From contig JAENXC010000002.1 in NCBI GenBank assembly GCA_016649715.1, positions 224,650 to 288,649 of the forward strand: a stretch of 64,000 nucleotides of DNA, read 5' to 3'. Positions 44,957-51,788 of the stretch are shown here, in pieces. The position numbers and the translations under genes were made by a program. Source of the DNA: Flavobacteriaceae bacterium (GTDB lineage: Bacteria; Bacteroidota; Bacteroidia; Flavobacteriales; Flavobacteriaceae). A model generated the notes under the pieces. That model was not told the origin of the DNA. It did not search any database and saw nothing but the letters and a program-made list of their open reading frames with translations. The number at the start of each line of letters is the position of its first letter. The stretch's first letter is position 1.

Positions 44957-45415
44957 TTGAAACATAACCAAATTCTTGATTTGCTGCCCTATTCCGAACC
45001 ATTTTTGTTCGTGGATGAAGTGCTTTCTGTTTCGGAAGAAAATATTACGGGCACTTATACTTTTAGTGAAGATGCATTTTTTTACAAAGGACATTTCAAA
45101 AACAATCCAGTAACGCCCGGAGTGATTTTAACGGAATGTATGGCCCAGATAGGGCTGGTATGTCTTGGTATTTATCTTTTAAACAAAGAGAATTTTTCGG
45201 TAAACGCAACATTTGCAATGAACAGCACCGAAATTGATTTTTACTTTCCTGTTTTTCCGGGAGAAAAAGTAATCGTCGTTTCAGAAAAAGTATATTTCAG
45301 GTTTAATAAATTGAAATGTAAAGTGAAAATGATGAACAGCAATGATGAAGTGGTAGCGAAAGGGATTATTAGTGGGATGATAAGCCCTCTAACCCCCAAA
45401 GGGGAAAAACATTAA
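44957..45415 (+). CDS. 3-hydroxyacyl-ACP dehydratase-like (hotdog, FabZ type)
   Basis: The 152-residue protein begins LDLLPYSEPFLFVDEVL and has the FabZ active-site helix GHFKNNPVTPGVILTECMAQ with His and Glu, then FAMNSTEIDFYFPVFPGEKV. It should dehydrate 3-hydroxyacyl-ACP in the cluster's own chain elongation. The start is TTG, which opens directly on the conserved N-terminus. The last ten residues (SPLTPKGEKH) come from repeat R3. The gene follows the reductase by 30 bases. Confidence 0.87.
   Translation: MKHNQILDLLPYSEPFLFVDEVLSVSEENITGTYTFSEDAFFYKGHFKNNPVTPGVILTECMAQIGLVCLGIYLLNKENFSVNATFAMNSTEIDFYFPVFPGEKVIVVSEKVYFRFNKLKCKVKMMNSNDEVVAKGIISGMISPLTPKGEKH
45382..45411. repeat. Dispersed repeat R3 in the dehydratase C-terminus
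   Basis: AAGCCCTCTAACCCCCAAAG and GGGAAAAACA read SPLTPKGEK and bring the current stop. Confidence 0.7.
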
Positions 45416-45495
45416 GAAGAAGAAAAAGAGGAAAGAACAAAGAAAAAATGAAAACAACTAATATTTCCTAAACTCATAAACTTTTAAACACATAA

Positions 45496-46788
45496 TTGAA
45501 AAAGAGAGTCGTAATAACGGGATTGGGAGTGGTTGCGCCAAATGGGGTGGGTATTCCCGAATTTTCGGAAGCCATAAAAAAAGGCATTTCTGGAATCCGG
45601 TTTTTTCCGGAACTGCGCGAGCTTAAATTTTCTTGTCAATTAGGGGCAATGCCAACCATTTCAGAAGAAAAAAAACGGGAATATCTATCGGATCTCCAAC
45701 TTCGTAATTTCAATAGCAGCGGTATTTTATATGGTGTAATAGCAGGAATGGATGCATTGAAAGATGCAAAATTAGAGCCAGCGAAAAGTAATGAAGAACC
45801 CCTTTGGGATTTGGGAATAATCTTCGGAAGTGGCACCAGCGGGGTTGAAAAATTTCGCGAAGCCATTTACAAAATTGACGATAAGAACGTGCGCCGTTTG
45901 GGAAGCAATTCCGTGGCGCAAACCATGACGAGCGGCGTAAGTGCCTATCTGGGCGGGCTTATAGGTGCCGGAAATATGGTTACCGCCAATTCATCGGCCT
46001 GTGCAACTGGAACCGAAGCACTTTTGATGGGTTATGAACACATAGCCAACGGAAAGGCTACCTACATGCTCTGTGGCAGCACCAGCGATTCCGGACCTTA
46101 CATTTGGGGCGGTTTTGACGCGATGAAAGTTACGACCTATAAGTACAACGACTGTCCAGAAAAAGTGGCAGGCCCGATGAGTGCAGATGTCAGCGGTTTT
46201 GTGCCCGGCAGTGGGGCAGGGGCATATTTGTTGGAATCTTATGAAAATGCCAAAAAACGTGGAGCAATCATTTACGCAGAAATTTTGGGCGGAGCCATAA
46301 ACAACGGTGGCCAAAGGGGAGGAGGCAGTATGACTGCACCCAACAGCCAAGCAATTCAAAAATGTATAAAAGATGCCTTGAAAGACGCAAACATTTCTGC
46401 TTCGGAAATTGATTATATAAACGGACATTTAACGGCCACCATCAAAGACCCGGACGAGATTGAAAACTGGAGCATTGCCCTCAACAGAAAAGGGGCTGAT
46501 TTTCCGTATATAAATTCATTGAAAGGAATGGTGGGCCATTGTTTGGCGGCCAGCGGAAGTATTGAGATTGTTTCAGCGATACTTCAGCTTCACGAAGGTT
46601 TTGTTTTTCCGAATGTGAACTGTGAAAAATTGCACCCAAAAATCGTATCTTTGATTTCTTCGGACCTGCCTGCCGGCAAGGCAGGAAAGATTTCAACCAA
46701 ACTCCTAAAGAAACCACTGAAAACAATTGCAAAAGCCAGTTTTGGTTTTGGAGATGTGAATGCATGTGTTATCTTTAAAAAAAATTAA
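45496..46788 (+). CDS. Beta-ketoacyl-ACP synthase (FabF-like) of the PKS cluster
   Basis: The 430-residue thiolase-fold enzyme has the condensing triad Cys169 (NSSACATGTEAL), His311 (INGHLTATIKDPDE) and His348 (KGMVGHCLAASGS). The first His motif is GHLTAT rather than the usual HGTST context, so it is an outlying KAS II. It elongates acyl chains on the ACP encoded three bases downstream. Residues about 391-397 (LPAGKAG) are the in-frame translation of palindrome R1 at 46664-46686, in a surface-loop position before KISTKLL. The start is TTG, needed to include KRVVITGLGVVAPNG. Confidence 0.9.
   Translation: MKKRVVITGLGVVAPNGVGIPEFSEAIKKGISGIRFFPELRELKFSCQLGAMPTISEEKKREYLSDLQLRNFNSSGILYGVIAGMDALKDAKLEPAKSNEEPLWDLGIIFGSGTSGVEKFREAIYKIDDKNVRRLGSNSVAQTMTSGVSAYLGGLIGAGNMVTANSSACATGTEALLMGYEHIANGKATYMLCGSTSDSGPYIWGGFDAMKVTTYKYNDCPEKVAGPMSADVSGFVPGSGAGAYLLESYENAKKRGAIIYAEILGGAINNGGQRGGGSMTAPNSQAIQKCIKDALKDANISASEIDYINGHLTATIKDPDEIENWSIALNRKGADFPYINSLKGMVGHCLAASGSIEIVSAILQLHEGFVFPNVNCEKLHPKIVSLISSDLPAGKAGKISTKLLKKPLKTIAKASFGFGDVNACVIFKKN
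46664..46686. repeat. Dispersed palindrome R1 in frame inside the ketosynthase
   Basis: ACCTGCCTGCCGGCAAGGCA is a copy of the family that reads LPAGKAG. It keeps the frame. Confidence 0.85.
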
Positions 46789-46791
46789 AAC

Positions 46792-47043
46792 ATGACTTCG
46801 GAAGAAATTTTCGCACTTCTTGAACCTATTATTAAAACCTATTTACCCGAGGATGTTTCGGCAAAGGAAATAAACCGCAATAGCGATTTGACCCGCGAGC
46901 TAAACATAAATTCCGCCCATCTTGTGGATATTGTTTTGGACATTGAGGACGTTTTCAAAATTGAGTTCAAAAATGAGGACATGGAAAAACTCCGGAATGT
47001 GAACGACGCTATCTTGCTAATTCAGCAAAAGATTTCTTCTTAA
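46792..47043 (+). CDS. Acyl carrier protein of the PKS cluster
   Basis: The 83-residue acidic protein has ACP shape, with the phosphopantetheine serine in LNINSAHLVDIVLDIEDVF (residue about 40; NS replaces the usual DS). It follows the ketosynthase by three bases. It is distinct from a housekeeping ACP in its weak DSL motif, so it may be dedicated to this cluster and serve as donor to the type III PKS. Confidence 0.9.
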   Translation: MTSEEIFALLEPIIKTYLPEDVSAKEINRNSDLTRELNINSAHLVDIVLDIEDVFKIEFKNEDMEKLRNVNDAILLIQQKISS

Positions 47044-47171
47044 TAATTGCATTTAACCACTTTCTTATAGCATTGTTATTTCCTAATTATAAGCCCGTTA
47101 AAGTGAGTTAAAAGTATTGGCTTCAGATTTTATATAAATTAATTTTAATGGAATTTTTAATCTGACAAACC

Positions 47172-47540
47172 ATGAAAAACCTATTTCAAATTTTAGCGTT
47201 ATTTATCAGTCTTTCCGCTTTTTCCCAAGATCCATTTCTTCAAAAATCCAATCCAGAGGCAAAAAAGGAAGCGATCAAAATCACCAATCGTTATATTCCT
47301 GAACTCGCTTTAACAGGAGAAGAGCAATTATTGTTTCAGCAAAAAGTTGAGGAATTTTTGATTCGTAGATATAAAATTGAAGCTGAATTATCAGGAAAGG
47401 AAAAACTCGACCTGCTTTATCAGCTTCAACAACTGGAAACAGATGATATGCGAGATATTCTTACACACCAACAACTACAAGTTTACATGAAAGTTAAACC
47501 AGAAATTCAACCTTTGGAAACCGTGAAGAAAACCGAATGA
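47172..47540 (+). CDS. Exported small helical protein, hypothetical
   Basis: The 122-residue protein has a signal peptide (MKNLFQILALFISLSAFS, cut before QDPF) and a helical remainder rich in Glu, Lys and Leu (LLFQQKVEEFLIRRYKIEAE, LDLLYQLQQLETDDMRDIL). The shape recalls the Spy/CpxP periplasmic helical proteins, though the family is not secured. Its start is 128 bases after the ACP, with a weak promoter match (TTG, 20 bases, TAATTTTA) at 47117-47147, so it is probably not part of the PKS operon. Confidence 0.65.
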   Translation: MKNLFQILALFISLSAFSQDPFLQKSNPEAKKEAIKITNRYIPELALTGEEQLLFQQKVEEFLIRRYKIEAELSGKEKLDLLYQLQQLETDDMRDILTHQQLQVYMKVKPEIQPLETVKKTE

Positions 47541-47552
47541 TTATTCGGCTTC

Positions 47553-48014
47553 CTAAATAAAATTTTCCGTATCGGTAGTTCTTTCAATATCTAAATGCCC
47601 ATCATCCATGGGACTTTGTTCGAGGCCGGCACTATCCACTCCAAAAAACTCCATGATTTCGGGCGGGTTGTCTATTTGTTTGGTGCGTTTTCCTTTGATG
47701 GCAATAGGTCGGGAAATTACGGAATCATTTTTCTGGATAATTTTAAGCCAGTCATTCGAGCTAAACTCTGCGGTGCTTTCCGAGCTCATATCTAGCTCTC
47801 TTTTATCTACCAGATCCCCAATTTTTACCCCAAGCGCATCCGCAATTTCTGCCCATTGGGTGTCTGAAACTTTTGTTTTTGCCAAGTCTATTGACAGATA
47901 TTTTTCATCAGTTCCCGCCAAATAGCTCAACGTAAGTCTGCCTACTCGCGTGTTACTGCTATATATCAGTGTCACTTGCTTTTCGTTCCTTGCTATTACT
48001 CCCATATTTTTCAT
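47553..48014 (-). CDS. ArsC/Spx-like protein without the catalytic cysteine
   Basis: The 153-residue protein resembles the arsenate reductase fold: VTLIYSSNTRVGRLTLSYL at the N-terminus, DTQWAEIADALGVKIGDLVD in the middle, and SNDWLKIIQKNDSVISRPIAIKGKR, matching the RPI motif and basic tail of ArsC. Where ArsC has NPRCSKSR, this reads SNTRVGR, so the cysteine is missing. It is therefore probably a binding or regulatory relative rather than a reductase. It begins four bases after the HPF gene stop, so it is in the same operon. A downstream ATG (48005) is an alternative start. Confidence 0.62.
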   Translation of the reverse strand: MKNMGVIARNEKQVTLIYSSNTRVGRLTLSYLAGTDEKYLSIDLAKTKVSDTQWAEIADALGVKIGDLVDKRELDMSSESTAEFSSNDWLKIIQKNDSVISRPIAIKGKRTKQIDNPPEIMEFFGVDSAGLEQSPMDDGHLDIERTTDTENFI

Positions 48015-48018
48015 TGTG

Positions 48019-48321
48019 TTAATGTGTTTCTAGTTTTTCTTTTCGCTTTTGAAGTTGACCGCGAAGCTCCGTTATTACTTTTGCCACCGAAGCTTCAAAA
48101 GATGCTGCGGATGTTTCAGCGAAGATGGTAGCACCAGGCATACTTAAACGCACACTGCAGATTTTCCCTACTTCCGGATTGGAGGTATTTTCTTTTTTAA
48201 AATAGACATCTGCCCCTACAATGGAGTCGAATTTATTTTCAAGTTTATTTAGTCTTTCAGCCACAAAAGCTTCCAATCTTGGACTAGCCGCCACCTCGTG
48301 ATATTCGAAATTTATATTCAT
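48019..48321 (-). CDS. Ribosome hibernation factor, HPF/RaiA family (short form)
   Basis: The 100-residue protein begins MNINFEYHEVAASPRLEAFV, with VAERLNKLENKFDSIVGADVYF and ending LRGQLQKRKEKLE, the short HPF/YfiA form without the dimerising C-terminal domain. It binds the 30S subunit to silence it in stationary phase. The ArsC-like gene is immediately downstream. A weak promoter match (TTTG, 20 bases, TATCTTTA) lies upstream on the minus strand. Confidence 0.9.
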   Translation of the reverse strand: MNINFEYHEVAASPRLEAFVAERLNKLENKFDSIVGADVYFKKENTSNPEVGKICSVRLSMPGATIFAETSAASFEASVAKVITELRGQLQKRKEKLETH

Positions 48322-48398
48322 AGTTTGTTGTTTTTATTCAATCTTAAAGATACAGCAGCCAAAAACCCATTCCAAATTTTTAATATGTTTTTGTGAAA

Positions 48399-49358
48399 TT
48401 AATCTTCTTCTGTTGGTTGTGGGTTTGGATCGAGAATAAGAAGAGATGCTATGATTCCACCTCCAAGAGATGCACCAATAACGGCCAGAGAAAGCCATTC
48501 AGGGATTTCCACATTGTGGGAAAGGATCATTTTTACGCCAACGAAGGCGAGAATGACCACCAAACTGTAATTGATGTAACGAAACTTGGTCAACATTCGG
48601 GAAATCAAAAAGTACATAGACCGCAAACCCAAAATGGCCAAGATATTGGAACTGAAAACAATAAAAGGATCTGCAGTGATGGCGAGAATGGCAGGAATGC
48701 TGTCCAGCGCAAAAAGAATATCCGTTAGTTCAATGATTATGAGCACTACAAAGAGTGGGGTAGCGGCACGAACGCCCATTCGTTTTATAAAAAATTTATC
48801 TCCATCCATTTTATAGCTTATTGGGAAAAGCTTTTTTAGGAAACGGAACATTTTAGATTTTTTCGGATCGAATTCTTCTTCTTTGTGAAACAACATCCTA
48901 AAAGCGGTGAATAATAGAAACGCTCCAAAAACATAGATTATCCAGTCAAACTTATTGATTAATGCAACGCCGAAGAAAATCATTAACGCCCTGAAAACAA
49001 TAGCCCCTAATATTCCCCAAAACAAAACTTCGTGTTGATATTTCTTCGGAATAGCGAAGGAAGAAAAAATGACAGCAATTACAAAAACGTTGTCAATACT
49101 TAACGAAAGCTCTATTAAATAGCCCGTAATATATTTGAGAACAGCGAGCTTTGGAGTGAGATCTGTGGAGTTTTCAATTAAACCTTCATTGAAAAGCCAA
49201 TAAATAACTCCTGAAAAACCAAGTGCTACCGTAACCCAAATCGCGGTCCAAATTGCGGCTTCCTTTGTTTTGATTATGTGCGGTTTGCGGTTGAAAACAC
49301 CCAAATCTAAAGCAAGAAATAAAATTATAAAAGCGATAAAAATTCCCCAGACGATCAT
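48399..49358 (-). CDS. TerC/Alx-family membrane protein
   Basis: The 319-residue protein has about eight spans with the conserved acidic residues of TerC: LELSLSIDNVFVIAVIF-like motif (ELSLSIDNVFVIAVIF) and ELTDILFALDSIPAILAIT. The family is linked to tellurite resistance and to manganese export. The ion carried here is not shown. A TAATTTTG box sits 17 bases before the start. It is monocistronic. Confidence 0.92.
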   Translation of the reverse strand: MIVWGIFIAFIILFLALDLGVFNRKPHIIKTKEAAIWTAIWVTVALGFSGVIYWLFNEGLIENSTDLTPKLAVLKYITGYLIELSLSIDNVFVIAVIFSSFAIPKKYQHEVLFWGILGAIVFRALMIFFGVALINKFDWIIYVFGAFLLFTAFRMLFHKEEEFDPKKSKMFRFLKKLFPISYKMDGDKFFIKRMGVRAATPLFVVLIIIELTDILFALDSIPAILAITADPFIVFSSNILAILGLRSMYFLISRMLTKFRYINYSLVVILAFVGVKMILSHNVEIPEWLSLAVIGASLGGGIIASLLILDPNPQPTEED

Positions 49359-49374
49359 TTTTTAAGATTTTAGA

Positions 49375-49382
49375 CAAAATTA
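49375..49382 (-). promoter_or_regulatory. -7 box of the TerC gene
   Basis: TAATTTTG on the minus strand is an exact TAnnTTTG match, 17 bases before the ATG; no TTG at the right distance was found. Confidence 0.4.
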
Positions 49383-49473
49383 GGTTTAAATTCAGTCTTA
49401 AAAAAGTGAGGGAAATGTTAATAATACAATTCCAGCTCCCTTTTTTTTATAAAGATTCTGAATTTTACAATCA

Positions 49474-49502
49474 AAAAATCCCTCGGAATGGAGGGATTTT
49501 TA
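49474..49502. terminator. Terminator between TerC and the small basic protein gene
   Basis: AATCCCTC and GAGGGATT form a stem with a six-base loop, flanked by A- and T-runs. It lies about 30 bases past the stop of the small minus-strand gene. Confidence 0.82.
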
Positions 49503-49530
49503 ATAGGTCTAATTAGCGAATCGCAATAGA

Positions 49531-49656
49531 TTAACCTGGATTTATATTTGCTCCTGGTTTTGGTTTTGCTTTTGGCTTTGGCTTTGGTGCAACTTTAGCC
49601 GGTTTTGCCTTTGCAGGCGCTTTTTTGGCTGGTTTTTTTTCTGGTGTTTTGGCCAT
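49531..49656 (-). CDS. 41-residue Lys/Pro/Ala-rich basic protein
   Basis: Too short for the track, this frame runs from ATG 49654-49656 to TAA 49531-49533. It starts MAKTPEKKPAKKAPAKAKPA and continues with KPKPKAKPKP, ending NINPG, so nearly every third residue is Lys and the others are mainly Ala or Pro. The composition recalls bacterial histone-H1-like tails and suggests binding to DNA or another polyanion. Support comes from the ATG, the clean frame, and a terminator placed just behind it. The function is not known. Confidence 0.62.
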   Translation of the reverse strand: MAKTPEKKPAKKAPAKAKPAKVAPKPKPKAKPKPGANINPG

Positions 49657-49785
49657 GATTGAAAATTTTTAGTTAGACATTAGTTAAAGGTAATGAATTA
49701 ATAAATACCCGTATATATATAATCATATTTAATTTAAGTATAGCTGAATGAATTTAAGTAACTTAGCGAAACTAACCGAATATTT

Positions 49786-51753
49786 ATGAGGTTTAACTCC
49801 TTTTTTAAGCAATGCAGCGAAAAGGAAGTCTTTAAAATGTTGTCTATTTATGTGGTGTCTGCGTGGGTAATTTTGCAGGTACTTTCAGTAACATGGCAGC
49901 CTTTGGGTCTTCCCCATAAATCCGTTGCATTTTTGATTGTTGTATTGCTTCTTTGTTTTCCACTCTATATCTTTTTACTGTGGAGATTTAGACTTGCTCC
50001 AAACAAAAAAACTGAAACAGAGCTTGATGAAAAGGAAGAAAAGAAAAACGCCGCCTTTAAGAAAATGTATTTCTCCTCTTTGGGTATCATCACTTCGCTT
50101 TGCGTAATCGGCGTCTTTCTTATTATCAACAAAAATTTTTCCCAAGAAAATAACGAAATCCTTCCAAAAATAATAAAGAGCGATAAAATTGCTGTTTTAA
50201 GATTTGGCAACAATACAGGCGATCCACAATATGACATTGTTAGCAAAATGGCTTCCGATTGGATAATCCACGGCATTACAGAGAATCACGTGGCTCAAGT
50301 GATAACGCAGGATTTAATAGATGAATACAAAACCATTTTAAAAGGAAAAAAAATAGAAGAAGATGAAACCACGATAATCAAGGAATACCTGAAACCCAGC
50401 AAAATTATCTCAGGAAACTTTTACCTTCAAAACGGAAACCTTCTTTTTCAGGGAATGCTCATTGACGGCAAGACAAACAAAACCAATATTTCCTTCAAGC
50501 CCACGGAATGCGCTGCTGACAACCCATTGCAATGTATTGAGGATCTTAACGAATCAATAACAGGCTATTTCATTACCGAAGATAAAAAAGGGCTGATGCT
50601 CCAGGAAACCCCTCCAAAATATGAGGCCTATAAATATTTGCTGGAAGCAAAATACAGCAACGAAAATCAGGAATACATCAATCTCTTAGACAAAGCCATA
50701 GCTGCCGATTCCACTTATTTTGAGCCAAAGGTATTACGCGTTGCCCATTATTACAACCAAAAAGAATACAAAAAAGCGGATTCCTTACTAAAACTAATAA
50801 AGCCAGATTCCTACTCAAACAAACGCCAACTGAACTTGCTGAATATGTATGAAGCACTTTTAAAAGGCGATAACCGCAACGTGTACAAATCAATTTTAAA
50901 AGAATACGAAATAGCGCCATTCGATTTAATAACCAATAAAACCGCAATGGTTGTCGCCTTGCAGTTCGTCAACCGGCCGGAAGACGTTGAAGCCATTTAC
51001 AAAACCGTCAATATGGACAGCATGAGCCTCCAAAATTGTGCGTATTGCGTACAGCGGATTTATGTGAAGGCTTTTGCAGATATTGAATTGGGCAAATACC
51101 CAACGGCCATTCAAAACATTGAAATGGCACAGAAGGAAGACGAGACCAAATCATTGAACAAGCCATTGGCCATTGCTTATGTTCGAGGAAATAAAACGGA
51201 GGCGCTCAACCAATTTTGGAGAAAAATTGAAATTACTTCAACCCCAGCAGAAACCCAGGATTTGTATTTGCAAACAGGGAAGGAGTTTTTGCTAAAAAAT
51301 GATAAAACCAAAGCAAGTGAATTTTTCAATAAAATTATTAATGCCGCAAAAGGAACATTAGATCCAAAGATGCTTTCCGACGCTCTGTTTTATGAGGAAG
51401 AATACACAAAGGCAGAAAAAGTTTTAAAAGAAATTCACATTAAAAACCCTGATGATATTGAGGTTTTGGCCAAACTGGCTATTTGCAACTTTAAACTCGG
51501 GAACCTTTCCGAAGCCGAAAAAGATAGAAAATCGATAGAAACCCTCCGTGGCGACTATCAATACGGCAGCGTTGATTACGCCCTATCACAATACTATGCC
51601 GCCACAGACAACCAACCTGCACTCTATAAGCATTTGCTGAAAGCCGCAGCAAATGGGCATACATACACTTGGCAATTCTATAAGAACGATCCCCAATTTT
51701 TAAAATATAATACATCAAAAGAGTTTAAGGAAGTTATGGATTTTTGGAAATAA
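49786..51753 (+). CDS. Membrane TolB-like/TPR protein, first gene of the TIR-caspase operon
   Basis: The 655-residue protein has three hydrophobic spans in its first 115 residues (MLSIYVVSAWVILQVLSV, VAFLIVVLLLCFPLYIFLL, LGIITSLCVIGVFLII). A domain reading SDKIAVLRFGNNTGDPQYDI and ending near residue 230 resembles the FlgO/TolB-like nucleotide-independent sensor region used in many TPR signal proteins. At least five TPR-like helix pairs follow (ALFYEEEYTKAEKVLKEIHI, KLAICNFKLGNLSEAEKDR). It may sense or scaffold at the membrane. The next gene starts 35 bases later. Confidence 0.75.
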   Translation: MRFNSFFKQCSEKEVFKMLSIYVVSAWVILQVLSVTWQPLGLPHKSVAFLIVVLLLCFPLYIFLLWRFRLAPNKKTETELDEKEEKKNAAFKKMYFSSLGIITSLCVIGVFLIINKNFSQENNEILPKIIKSDKIAVLRFGNNTGDPQYDIVSKMASDWIIHGITENHVAQVITQDLIDEYKTILKGKKIEEDETTIIKEYLKPSKIISGNFYLQNGNLLFQGMLIDGKTNKTNISFKPTECAADNPLQCIEDLNESITGYFITEDKKGLMLQETPPKYEAYKYLLEAKYSNENQEYINLLDKAIAADSTYFEPKVLRVAHYYNQKEYKKADSLLKLIKPDSYSNKRQLNLLNMYEALLKGDNRNVYKSILKEYEIAPFDLITNKTAMVVALQFVNRPEDVEAIYKTVNMDSMSLQNCAYCVQRIYVKAFADIELGKYPTAIQNIEMAQKEDETKSLNKPLAIAYVRGNKTEALNQFWRKIEITSTPAETQDLYLQTGKEFLLKNDKTKASEFFNKIINAAKGTLDPKMLSDALFYEEEYTKAEKVLKEIHIKNPDDIEVLAKLAICNFKLGNLSEAEKDRKSIETLRGDYQYGSVDYALSQYYAATDNQPALYKHLLKAAANGHTYTWQFYKNDPQFLKYNTSKEFKEVMDFWK

Positions 51754-51788
51754 CACTTTAATATTTTGGAAATAAATAATTTAAAAAA

